Positions 8,675 through 16,554 of a DNA stretch of 35,497 nt are shown here, piece by piece (the stretch's first letter is position 1; each line of letters opens with the position of its first letter). The translations under genes and the position numbers were made by a program. The notes beneath the pieces are model-generated. The model was not told the DNA's origin. It searched no databases and worked only from the letters and a program-made list of their open reading frames with translations. The DNA comes from Rhodothermales bacterium (GTDB taxonomy: Bacteria > Bacteroidota > Rhodothermia > Rhodothermales > UBA10348). The stretch covers positions 1 through 35,497 of the forward strand of contig JAFMNH010000014.1 in the NCBI GenBank assembly GCA_017859335.1, in the 5' to 3' direction.

Positions 8675-8708
8675 CCCGGCTTCGCCCAAGGGCAGCCGGG
8701 CCTTTTTT
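8675..8708 (+). terminator. Intrinsic-terminator-like hairpin in the glgP leader
   Basis: CCCGGCT (8675-8681) pairs with AGCCGGG (8694-8700), with further GCCC/GGGC complementarity inside the loop, followed by CC and six T residues (8703-8708). The T tract is on the plus strand only. No plus-strand gene lies just upstream, so it could stop antisense transcripts from prmC or act as a leader attenuator for glgP. Confidence 0.65.
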
Positions 8709-8717
8709 GATCGTATC

Positions 8718-8733
8718 ATGTAAGCGTTTACAT
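8718..8733. promoter_or_regulatory. LacI-family operator upstream of glgP
   Basis: ATGTAAGCGTTTACAT matches the perfect palindrome at 3580-3593 in 13 of 14 core positions and fits the general LacI-family/cre form WTGNAARCGNWWWCAW. It lies about 87 bases before the glgP start and just after the terminator-like hairpin. I could not identify a convincing promoter around it, so repression versus activation is undecided. Confidence 0.78.
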
Positions 8734-8819
8734 ACCCCGCCCTGTTGCGGGAAGACCGGAAGATCGCCATGATTTCCGGATAAACCATAGACCTCCTCAT
8801 CCTGCTTCCCAGGCCAATC

Positions 8820-10871
8820 ATGACCCCCCAGGACCAACTGAACGAACTCAGCAAGAATCTGTGGTGGAGCTGGAATCCCGACGCTCTCACCCTTTTCACA
8901 CGTCTGAACCGCCACGCCTTCCAGTCGCACCGTAATAATCCCGTTGTCGCCCTGAAGTACGCGAAAAAGGATGCATTGGAAGACCCCTACGTCATTGAAC
9001 AGGTGGATTCCGTCTATCGCAAGTTCCGTCGCTACATGGAAGAGCCCGGTGGACAGGAGGATGGACCGCGGGTCTCGTACTTCTGCATGGAATACGGCCT
9101 GCACGAGAGTATGCCCCTGTATTCGGGAGGCTTGGGTATCCTGGCCGGCGATCACGTCAAGGCAGCCTCTGATGTGGGTCTACCTTTTACGGCCGTCGGC
9201 TTGTTCATCCGCGAGGGGTACTTCAGACAGTACTTCGATGACAAAGGCCATCAGCACGATGACTACCCGGCCATTGACGTTACCGATCACCCGGTGGATC
9301 TGGTAACGGACGAAGAGGGCAACGCCATCGTTGTGACCGTGCATTCGGGAGATGAGCCGGTGCGCATCCGGGCCTTTCGCATGCAGGTCGGCAAATCCAC
9401 GCTGTATCTGTTGGATACGGACTTCTCGGACAACCCGTACTGGATCCGCTTCCTGACACGACGGCTCTACCAGGGCGACCGGATCACGCGCATCCAGCAG
9501 GAAATCATCCTGGGGATCGGTGGCCTGCGCATGCTGCGCGCGCTGGGCGTGGAGACCGATGTCTACCACATGAACGAGGGGCACTGTGCGTTCCTCACGC
9601 TCGAGCTGCTCAAGGAGGAGTTGCAGAAAGGTCGTCTCTGGGGGCAGGCCTGCGAAGAAGTGCGCAGGAATTGCGTGTTCACGACCCACACGCCAGTGCC
9701 TGCCGGCCATGATCGTTTCGCCCCCGACCAGTTCAACTGGGCCATGTCCACCATGCGCCAGGAGTTGGGCGTGGACGAAACCACGCTCCTGAGCCTGGGA
9801 CGGGTGGATGAGAACGATGCCGCCGAAGAGTTCACCATGACCATCCTGGGGCTCAAACTGGCCCGTGCTGCCAATGGGGTATCCAAACTCAATGGCGAAG
9901 TGGCGCGTCGGCAGTGGCATCACCTGTATCCGGACCGTCCCGTGGAGGAAGTGCCCATTTCCCATGTCACCAACGGAATTCATCTCCCCACATGGGCTTC
10001 TCCCGCCTCGCGTACTTTTCTGAGGGTCAACCTTGGGTCGTGGACCAACGATCGGGAAAAGCAGTCCACGTGGGACAAGATTGATCAGGTATCGGACGCC
10101 GCCATCTGGGAGTACCGTCGGAAGCTGCGCCAGAACCTCATTGATTTTGTGGCCAGGGAGGTAGCTCACCAAACCTTGCCACAGGAAAGCTTGCTCAACC
10201 CCCGCGCCCTCACCATCGGATTCGCACGGCGGTTTGCTACCTACAAGCGCGCCCCGCTGCTTTTCTCGGATGTAGAGCGGGTGGCCGATCTCTTCTGCAA
10301 GCACGAGCGCAATATCCAGGTCATCTATGCCGGGAAGGCCCACCCGAAGGACGAAGGTGGACAGGCGTTCATCCGCCAGATCTACGAGCTCTCCCAACGC
10401 CCCGAATTCAAGGGCCGACTGATTTTCCTGGAGAACTACAACATGGAAATCGGTCGTATGCTCGTCTCCGGATGTGATGTCTGGCTCAACAACCCGAGGC
10501 GGCCGTACGAAGCTTCAGGGACCAGTGGTCAGAAAATTGCGCTGCATGGTGGGCTGAACCTGTCCATCCTTGACGGGTGGTGGCCGGAAGGATACGATGG
10601 CACCAATGGGTGGGCTATTGGAAATGAGGCCTCCCACGAGATCAAGAACCCGGAAATCCAGGACGCCGAAGATGCCGAATACCTGTACTCCGTGCTCGAA
10701 CAGCAGGTACTTCCGATGTTCAACAACCGCGGACAGGACGGTCTTCCCCATGAGTGGATCAAGATGATCCGTTCATCGATCCGTTCCCTGACCTACCAGT
10801 TCAGTGCGCACCGGATGATCCTCGATTACGTCAATCAACTCTATCACGCACCGGTCGACGAACTCGCCTGA
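8820..10871 (+). CDS. glgP: Alpha-glucan (glycogen/maltodextrin) phosphorylase
   Basis: This 683-aa protein belongs to the short bacterial alpha-glucan phosphorylase group (TIGR02094 type). It removes glucose from the non-reducing ends of alpha-1,4-glucans with phosphate, giving glucose 1-phosphate, and uses pyridoxal phosphate. The N-terminus (LNELSKNLWWSWNPDALTLF) is the leading DUF3417-like segment. Family motifs follow in order: YFCMEYGLHESMPLYSGGLG, HMNEGHCAFL, FTTHTPVPAGHDRF, HVTNGIHLPTWA, GFARRFATYKRA, and EASGTSGQK, where K572 is the expected PLP-binding lysine, then LDGWWPEGYDG. It acts in the cytoplasm. A LacI-type operator and terminator-like hairpin lie in the upstream region, tying it to the lacI-amylase locus. 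There is no other gene in its transcript; the convergent neighbour ends 8 bases after it. Confidence 0.95.
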   Translation: MTPQDQLNELSKNLWWSWNPDALTLFTRLNRHAFQSHRNNPVVALKYAKKDALEDPYVIEQVDSVYRKFRRYMEEPGGQEDGPRVSYFCMEYGLHESMPLYSGGLGILAGDHVKAASDVGLPFTAVGLFIREGYFRQYFDDKGHQHDDYPAIDVTDHPVDLVTDEEGNAIVVTVHSGDEPVRIRAFRMQVGKSTLYLLDTDFSDNPYWIRFLTRRLYQGDRITRIQQEIILGIGGLRMLRALGVETDVYHMNEGHCAFLTLELLKEELQKGRLWGQACEEVRRNCVFTTHTPVPAGHDRFAPDQFNWAMSTMRQELGVDETTLLSLGRVDENDAAEEFTMTILGLKLARAANGVSKLNGEVARRQWHHLYPDRPVEEVPISHVTNGIHLPTWASPASRTFLRVNLGSWTNDREKQSTWDKIDQVSDAAIWEYRRKLRQNLIDFVAREVAHQTLPQESLLNPRALTIGFARRFATYKRAPLLFSDVERVADLFCKHERNIQVIYAGKAHPKDEGGQAFIRQIYELSQRPEFKGRLIFLENYNMEIGRMLVSGCDVWLNNPRRPYEASGTSGQKIALHGGLNLSILDGWWPEGYDGTNGWAIGNEASHEIKNPEIQDAEDAEYLYSVLEQQVLPMFNNRGQDGLPHEWIKMIRSSIRSLTYQFSAHRMILDYVNQLYHAPVDELA

Positions 10872-10879
10872 GCAGGCGC

Positions 10880-11116
10880 TTACCCATTCCGATCCCTGCC
10901 CTGACCGGGCAGCCTGCTTCGGGCATGCAGGGCCACGAAAAGAAAGCCGGAAAATGCCGCTATGCCGGCCATGAGGGCCTGTTCATCCACGATGAACAGG
11001 CCCTCCATGATCAAGGCGATCAGTCCGAAAACCAAGGCAAAGGCGGCACCGAAGGACAGTGCCATGGTCAGCATCAGCGGCCAGGAGGAGAGTATGCGCT
11101 CATCGAGCTCCCGCAT
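10880..11116 (-). CDS. Small two-helix membrane protein
   Basis: The 78-aa product begins at ATG 11116, one base after the stop of the antiporter gene, which suggests co-translation. An earlier start at 11137 would overlap that gene. Two hydrophobic segments are visible: WPLMLTMALSFGAAFALVFGLIALIM (split here as one long helix) and about LMAGIAAFSGFLFVALHA, separated by a short charged linker with FIVDEQ. The tail is arginine-rich (RSRLPGQGRDRNG), suggesting it faces the cytoplasm. The family is unrecognised. It may be a small partner of the antiporter or an unrelated membrane protein. Confidence 0.68.
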   Translation of the reverse strand: MRELDERILSSWPLMLTMALSFGAAFALVFGLIALIMEGLFIVDEQALMAGIAAFSGFLFVALHARSRLPGQGRDRNG

Positions 11117-11117
11117 G

Positions 11118-12548
11118 CTATACGAGCAGTCCGGCAACGAGGAAGGCCACGACGGAGAATCCAGCCAGCATCAGGGCATAGGGCAGCTGCGTGTTGATAT
11201 GGTCTACATGATCCGAGGCGGCGGACATCGAGGCAATAAGCGACGTATCCGAGAGCGGCGATGCATGATCTCCGAAGACGCCTCCGGCCAGCACGGCGCC
11301 GAGCATGAGGGGCATGGATATACCCAGTCCCTCAGCCAGCGGCAGGGCGATGGGAATGAGGATGGCAAAGCCGGTCCAGGATGAGCCCAGCGTGAACGAG
11401 ACGAAGGCACCCACCAGAAAAATGACGGACGGAAGCCACCAGGTTGGCCAGCCTGTACCGACCACGCTGATGATGTAGGGGCCCATCTCCAGGGCGCGTG
11501 ATACCTGTCCGAGGGCGAATGCCAACGCCACGAGGGTAACCATCCCGATAAGCCCGCCTGATCCCTTGAGCACGAGAGCCATGGATTCGGTAGGCTTCAT
11601 GAGCGCCTTGCCATTCGTTCCGGAGCCGGGCAGAGCGTACATGATCATGGCCGACCCGATGGCTGCAATGACAGCCCAGAGGACCGACGTGGAACCACTG
11701 CCCTGCATGATGGCACCATCTCCTGTCACGTACAATCCGAAGAAAATCATGGCGACCATCACCAGGATGGGAATCATCAGGTGCCGCGCCTTTTCGGCCG
11801 AATCCGCTACCGGGGCCAACTCTACGATCTCCTCGGCCACGAGCGGAACGGCGCCCTCCCGAAGCACGGCGCCCGTGGCCTCGGCGCGTTCCTCTGCCCG
11901 TTTCATGGAGCCGAAGCGCCATCCGGTAAGGGCAAACACGAGTCCGGCTACGATGGCGAACAAGGCGTAGAAATTGAAGGCCACGGCGCCAGCAAGCAGC
12001 CCTACGGCCCCTTCCGACACGCCCTGAGCGGCCAACAATCCCAGCACGAAAGCGCCCCATCCATTCAGCGGAATGGACATACAGACGGGAGCACTGGTGG
12101 TGTCGCAATAGAAGGCCAGCTTCTCCCGCGGAATCTTCAGTTTGTCGAAGAGCGGTCGGTTGATGGCGCCCGTAATCAGGCAGGTAATGCTGGACTCAAC
12201 AAAGATGACCATGCCCGTGGCCCATGCAAGGAGCTCGGCGCCCCGCCGCGTCTGGCCCCAGCCTTGCCGGGAGGCCCATTCAATGAAACCATTGACCCCG
12301 CCACTGGCCTGAACGAGGGCAATCAGCCCCCCGACCAGAAGACTGAAGAGCAGGATGCGCACATTGCTGGGGTCAGCAAAGACAGCCACCAGCTGGTCAA
12401 TCAGTTCGCGCAGCCCGAGAATGGGGTTGCCGCCGACCAGGATGGTCGTACCCAGCCACAGGCCCGCCAACAACGAGAGATAGACCTCCTTGGTCCAAAG
12501 GGCCAGCACGATGGCCAGGATGGGGGGCAGCAGAACAATCCACTCCAT
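11118..12548 (-). CDS. NhaC-family Na+/H+ antiporter
   Basis: The 476-aa polytopic protein has about 11-12 hydrophobic helices. It carries the signature region near the C-terminus GDHASPLSDTSLIASMSAAS followed by DHVDHINTQLPYAL, characteristic of NhaC-type antiporters, and an earlier FVESSITCLITGAINRPL segment also typical of the family. It would exchange cytoplasmic Na+ for external H+ across the inner membrane, aiding sodium and pH homeostasis, which would suit a marine or saline habitat. The cytoplasmic loop (about residues 225-255, EERAEATGAVLREGAVPL) is longer and more acidic than the rest. Substrate specificity within the family (amino acid or malate exchange is known for some members) cannot be read. 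The ATG at 12548 directly precedes a hydrophobic helix. Confidence 0.9.
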   Translation of the reverse strand: MEWIVLLPPILAIVLALWTKEVYLSLLAGLWLGTTILVGGNPILGLRELIDQLVAVFADPSNVRILLFSLLVGGLIALVQASGGVNGFIEWASRQGWGQTRRGAELLAWATGMVIFVESSITCLITGAINRPLFDKLKIPREKLAFYCDTTSAPVCMSIPLNGWGAFVLGLLAAQGVSEGAVGLLAGAVAFNFYALFAIVAGLVFALTGWRFGSMKRAEERAEATGAVLREGAVPLVAEEIVELAPVADSAEKARHLMIPILVMVAMIFFGLYVTGDGAIMQGSGSTSVLWAVIAAIGSAMIMYALPGSGTNGKALMKPTESMALVLKGSGGLIGMVTLVALAFALGQVSRALEMGPYIISVVGTGWPTWWLPSVIFLVGAFVSFTLGSSWTGFAILIPIALPLAEGLGISMPLMLGAVLAGGVFGDHASPLSDTSLIASMSAASDHVDHINTQLPYALMLAGFSVVAFLVAGLLV

Positions 12549-12680
12549 GGTCAGGAATCCGGGTCAGGGTGAAGGACAGCGAACCCGAATCTACGCGAAA
12601 CGACCGATACGTGGGAGTATCGGGCAGGATTGGTGTCCGCTTCAAGTTCCAGCTAAAACGGGTCTGTCGTCGGATTGAAC

Positions 12681-12714
12681 ATTGGCGTAGAAGTGGCGTT
12701 AAGCCGTACATTGT
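12681..12714 (+). promoter_or_regulatory. Possible Bacteroidota-type promoter for the M23 gene
   Basis: ATTG (12681-12684) precedes TACATTGT (12707-12714) by 22 bases, or TTGG by 21. This resembles TTTG-N19-21-TAnnTTTG with two mismatches in the -7 element. It would give a leader of about 30 bases. The evidence is weak and positional. Confidence 0.32.
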
Positions 12715-12751
12715 CTGTTTATTCCCTCCTCACCTTCTGCCTGTCTTGCCA

Positions 12752-13729
12752 ATGCCCCACGAGCGCACCTATATCTTCGACAACGAATCCTGTTCGTTCG
12801 TCGAGATAAAGACGTCCCCACGGGAGCGGATACGGAAGGCGGCATGGCTGGGTGCTGCGGCCCTTCTCTTGGCCGTGGCAGCCACGTTGGGCCTGGACCG
12901 TTTGGCCGAGACGCCCGAGGAGCTGGCCCTGCGCGATGAAAACAAAGCGCTCCAGCAACAGCTTGAATCGGTCAACCGCCGACTCGATGACGTGACGGAG
13001 GACCTGCTGGCCATCCGGGAGACGGACGATGAGCTCTACCGCGTGTTGCTCAACGCCCAGGGTATTTCGGACGACATGGCACAGGTCGGTATTGGAGGCT
13101 CCAACCCATATCCGGAGTTCAGCCGATACAGTGCGTCAGCCTCGGATGTACTGACGAGCAACGCGGAGAAGATCGACCGCCTCGAGCGCCTACTGATGCT
13201 GCAAAGCTCATCGTATCGTGAGCTTACCGAATTGGCCGAAGAGCACGAAGAGCAGCTGCAGCAAATGCCAGCCATCCAACCGGTGAACGGGCGCATCACA
13301 TCTGGTTTCGGAATCCGGTTCCATCCGGTGCTGAAGGTGCGTCGCATGCATCCCGGATTGGATTTCCACGCTCCCGTCGGAACGCCCATCTACGCCACAG
13401 GAGACGGCGTGGTGAAGGAGGCCAAGGTGGGTGGTGGACTGGGACGGTACGTGAAAATCCTTCACGAGACCGCCGGCTACGTAACCGTTTTCGCCCACAT
13501 GTCGAAGATTGAACCAGGTATCCGCGCCGGCAAACCGATCAAGCGGGGCGACGTGATCGGTTACAGTGGCAACACGGGGCTTTCCGAGGCGCCGCACCTG
13601 CACTACGAGGTCCGTGATCTCGAGGATAACCATCTCAATCCGTTGCACTTCCTGGCTCCGTCCATGACACCAGCGGAATACGAGCGCCTGTTACGGGAAG
13701 CCGAGCAAACGACACTCATCTTCGATTGA
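12752..13729 (+). CDS. M23-family (LytM-type) metallopeptidase, membrane-anchored
   Basis: From ATG at 12752 the protein has 325 aa. A short cytoplasmic start is followed by one membrane helix (about residues 29-46, AAWLGAAALLLAVAATLGL), then a coiled coil (ELALRDENKALQQQLESVN onward). The C-terminal LytM domain has the zinc ligands H200 and D204 in HPGLDFHAPVGTPIYA and the H282-x-H284 pair in APHLHYEV. It probably cleaves or regulates cleavage of peptidoglycan cross-links in the periplasm; the coiled coil is often seen in divisome-linked family members. All catalytic residues are present, so an active enzyme is expected. A longer frame from 12569 is open, but its first 61 residues do not resemble coding sequence. 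Confidence 0.92.
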   Translation: MPHERTYIFDNESCSFVEIKTSPRERIRKAAWLGAAALLLAVAATLGLDRLAETPEELALRDENKALQQQLESVNRRLDDVTEDLLAIRETDDELYRVLLNAQGISDDMAQVGIGGSNPYPEFSRYSASASDVLTSNAEKIDRLERLLMLQSSSYRELTELAEEHEEQLQQMPAIQPVNGRITSGFGIRFHPVLKVRRMHPGLDFHAPVGTPIYATGDGVVKEAKVGGGLGRYVKILHETAGYVTVFAHMSKIEPGIRAGKPIKRGDVIGYSGNTGLSEAPHLHYEVRDLEDNHLNPLHFLAPSMTPAEYERLLREAEQTTLIFD

Positions 13730-13854
13730 GCCCTGCGCGGGTGGTTTACGGTGGTCCCGGCACGAATGCCTTCGCCCCTTGTGACACCTTGCATCTTTGC
13801 AGGGCAGAACCTATTGTCCGACCAACGGGCAACGACTAATCCAATTCTTGTTCC

Positions 13855-14073
13855 ATGTACTGGACCCTCGACCTGGCATCCCACCTCGAAGATGCACCTT
13901 GGCCTGCCACGCGGCTGGAGCTGATAGACTATGCAGAACGCACCGGCGCACCCTACGAGGTGGTGGAAAACCTACAGGCCATGGAGGATGACGGGGAGCC
14001 CTACGAAAGTATCGAGGAAGTCTGGCCTGATTTTCCGACCAAGGACGACGACTTTTATTTCGAAGAGGAATAA
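13855..14073 (+). CDS. DUF2795-family small acidic protein
   Basis: The 72-aa protein matches the DUF2795 pattern: PWPATRLELIDYAERTGAP, then EVVENLQAMEDDGEPY and the closing ESIEEVWPD. Its function is not established; the family is small, soluble and often linked to regulatory or stress contexts. The tail is strikingly acidic (DDDFYFEEE). The next gene overlaps it in another frame by at least 86 bases if that gene starts at its first usable ATG, an unusual arrangement that may couple their translation. A -7-like CATCTTTG lies at 13792-13799, but no -33 partner was found. Confidence 0.85.
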   Translation: MYWTLDLASHLEDAPWPATRLELIDYAERTGAPYEVVENLQAMEDDGEPYESIEEVWPDFPTKDDDFYFEEE

Positions 14074-16513
14074 TCATTCGGGCAGGATCTGGCCGACCGT
14101 CATCCTGCTTCTGGCATGGTTGCTGAGCGCTGGAAGCGCCCGCAGTCAGCAGGTATCCGTGCCTGATGGTCTGCTCGTCTGGGAGGTTGGGTTTTCTGGC
14201 AACACCGCCTTCCCCGATGACGAGCTCGCCCTCTACATAAAGACGCGACGCAATCGTCGTATGGTCGGTGTCCCCGGGTTCACGTGGTGGCGATGGCTCT
14301 ACCAGTTTGGGGCCGGTCCCCTGGATGGGGGCGCTGTCGGTCGTGTATTCATGCGCATGGGTGAACCTCCAGCCATCCTCGATGGGACCGTGTTGGAGAA
14401 TGATGCCAATCAGGTCCGGTTGTTCTATCAGAGGGAAGGCTTCCGCACTGCGCGTGTCGAGCCTGTGGTAACACGGCTCTCCATCGGCAACCGTGTGCGA
14501 ATTGATTTTCAGATCGACGAGGGGCCACCCACGACGATCCGGGAGTTCGGCTATCATGGCATTGACGAACTGCATCCGCAGGAGAAGCAGGAGCTCGTGG
14601 AGGCCTCCCTGATCCCATCAGCGGACTCGGAGCAGACTGATACCTTGCGCTGGCAACCGTCCGCCCTTCGGTATTCGGAGCCATTGCTGGTTGAAGAGCG
14701 TCAGCGCTTGATTCGCTTCCTGAGGGACCGAGGCTTTGCCGATATCTATCGGGATGCCATACACGCGGTGGTCTACCCCGTGTATGCGGACTCATTCGAT
14801 GTCACCATGGCCATCGAGTTGGGTTCACGGTACCGGTTCGGGAACGTTCTCGTCGAGGTGACGGGGCCCCAGAGCGAAGTGGCCGAACGGAGGGACTCCA
14901 CCTGGTTGGCTTCTTCGGAGGCGGGCGAAGAGGGCGGATCGCTGAAGGCCACGTTTTCCTCCGAGGGTCGCCTGGATTTCGATCTGCTGGAGCGGACGCT
15001 TCAGTTTCGCCCCGGAGATCAATTCAATCAAAGTCGGGTGCTGGCAACGAAGAGACGGCTGGATGCGACGGGCGTTTTCGGGTTTTCCGATATCCAGGAG
15101 GCCACGCCCGATACCTTGGCAGACGGTACCATCAGGCTGGATCATCGCATCCGGTTGCGAACGCGGGTACGCCACCAGATGCGCTTCGAGACCTTCATGC
15201 ACCAACGAAGCGGTGCGTTGGCTGATTCAGACAATGAATTGGGAATGGGTCTGGGCGTTACCTACGCCAATGTGAACCTGTTTGGTGGTGGGGAGGTGTT
15301 GACCTTCAATTCCACCGGCAGCGTCTCGGCAGACATTGCCGGCTTCGGGGGGTTCACCTCGGCACAGTGGGAAAACAGCATCGGGCTCTCCTATCCGTAT
15401 CTGACCTTTCCCCTGGGCCGGTTTGACAAACTGTACTCGCTCTATGATGCCCGAAGTCAAATCACCCTTTCCCTGTTGGCGGCACGACGCGATGCCCTAC
15501 GATTGACCTTGCGTGGACGAGGCGGAGCCCGATACCGCTTCGAGCTGCGACATACGGAGAGCCTCGCCTCGATCGTGGACCTCGTGGACTTGAGCGTAAC
15601 CAATCCGGACACACTGACCGGGTTTCAGGAGATTTTCCTCGATGACATCCTCACTGCGGTAGACGATCCCGTACAGCAGGCCCAGATCATTGAGGACTAT
15701 ACCAGGCCTCAGTTCAACAGTGCGTTGCGCTACACGTTGCGCTCGAACGCCGTAGACCCCTTCCGCCGCGATCGAGGGTATTACCGCGAGGCCTCCATTG
15801 AGCTGGGCGGAAACCTGGGGCGATTCCTGGATGGCGTGCTCTTTACACCTGACACTATCGAGGGTACCATCCCGGGGTTTGGTGTGTTCAGCGGCAGCGG
15901 GCAAAAAAGGGGGATGATCTACCGCCAATACCTACGTTTTTCAGCCGAAATGCGGCGCTACATGCCACTCTCTGAGCGCGCTACCTTCGCCTGGAAAGCC
16001 CTGGTCGGCGTAGCGCATCCGACGGGAGAGGCCGACGTGGTTCCGTTCGACCGACGCTTCTACAGTGGGGGTGCCAATTCCGTTCGCGCCTGGCGCCTCC
16101 GGGAACTGGGTCCGGGTGGGGCCCGCTTCACCTCCGAATCCGATTCGCTGGTCCGTGGCGAGGGCGCCAATATCCTCGGTGGTGATATCAAACTGGAGGC
16201 CTCCGCTGAGCTGCGGACCATTGTCCTGCAACGGACCCTGAGTGCGGATTGGATCCTGGCCCTTTTTGCCGATGCAGGCAATGTCTGGCTCGGACCGCGC
16301 AATCCGGGCGCCGCAGACGGACAATTCCAGTTGGATTCCTTTGTTGGCGACCTCGGTGTCGGGGCCGGTTTCGGTCTGCGATTGGCGTGGGATTATCTGA
16401 TCGTTCGTCTCGATGCGGCGTACAAGGTTCATGACCCCCGACGGCGAGGTCAGTTCTTCCCGGATCGATTCCGGGATCCCATTCTTCAGTTTGGTATCGG
16501 ACACACGTTCTGA
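13988..16513 (+). CDS. BamA/TamA-family outer-membrane beta-barrel protein
   Basis: This Omp85-superfamily protein (841 aa from ATG 13988) carries POTRA-like segments (WEVGFSGNTAFPDDEL near residue 61; IREFGYHGIDELHPQE near 180) and a C-terminal 16-strand-type barrel. The barrel includes GGANSVRAWRLRELGPG (V699), equivalent to the family's VRGF loop, and ends with a final aromatic residue (ILQFGIGHTF), a recognition signal for barrel insertion. It probably inserts or translocates proteins or lipids at the outer membrane. The start is unclear. The signal peptide core is TVILLLAWLLSAGSA, but no ATG, GTG or TTG lies between 13988 and that core, so the n-region would be about 36 residues, all basic or neutral and encoded in the DUF2795 gene. 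It is smaller than the main BamA and may be an accessory paralogue. Confidence 0.85.
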   Translation: MTGSPTKVSRKSGLIFRPRTTTFISKRNNHSGRIWPTVILLLAWLLSAGSARSQQVSVPDGLLVWEVGFSGNTAFPDDELALYIKTRRNRRMVGVPGFTWWRWLYQFGAGPLDGGAVGRVFMRMGEPPAILDGTVLENDANQVRLFYQREGFRTARVEPVVTRLSIGNRVRIDFQIDEGPPTTIREFGYHGIDELHPQEKQELVEASLIPSADSEQTDTLRWQPSALRYSEPLLVEERQRLIRFLRDRGFADIYRDAIHAVVYPVYADSFDVTMAIELGSRYRFGNVLVEVTGPQSEVAERRDSTWLASSEAGEEGGSLKATFSSEGRLDFDLLERTLQFRPGDQFNQSRVLATKRRLDATGVFGFSDIQEATPDTLADGTIRLDHRIRLRTRVRHQMRFETFMHQRSGALADSDNELGMGLGVTYANVNLFGGGEVLTFNSTGSVSADIAGFGGFTSAQWENSIGLSYPYLTFPLGRFDKLYSLYDARSQITLSLLAARRDALRLTLRGRGGARYRFELRHTESLASIVDLVDLSVTNPDTLTGFQEIFLDDILTAVDDPVQQAQIIEDYTRPQFNSALRYTLRSNAVDPFRRDRGYYREASIELGGNLGRFLDGVLFTPDTIEGTIPGFGVFSGSGQKRGMIYRQYLRFSAEMRRYMPLSERATFAWKALVGVAHPTGEADVVPFDRRFYSGGANSVRAWRLRELGPGGARFTSESDSLVRGEGANILGGDIKLEASAELRTIVLQRTLSADWILALFADAGNVWLGPRNPGAADGQFQLDSFVGDLGVGAGFGLRLAWDYLIVRLDAAYKVHDPRRRGQFFPDRFRDPILQFGIGHTF

Positions 16514-16554
16514 ATGAGCGGTCCTGCCATCCTTCATCCTGAACTCCATTATTC

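Noticed and set aside
9180-10397. Minus-strand open frame inside glgP
   Set aside because: Antisense shadow of conserved phosphorylase codons.
10876-10886. Third LacI half-site GCGCTTAC after glgP
   Set aside because: Only one arm is present and it lies at the convergent 3' ends, not near a promoter.
10896-10912. CTGCCC-TGACC-GGGCAG hairpin after glgP as a terminator
   Set aside because: It has no T tract and lies within the coding end of the small membrane protein.
13792-13799. CATCTTTG as -7 element before the DUF2795 gene
   Set aside because: One mismatch to TAnnTTTG, but no -33 TTTG at 19-21 bases upstream.
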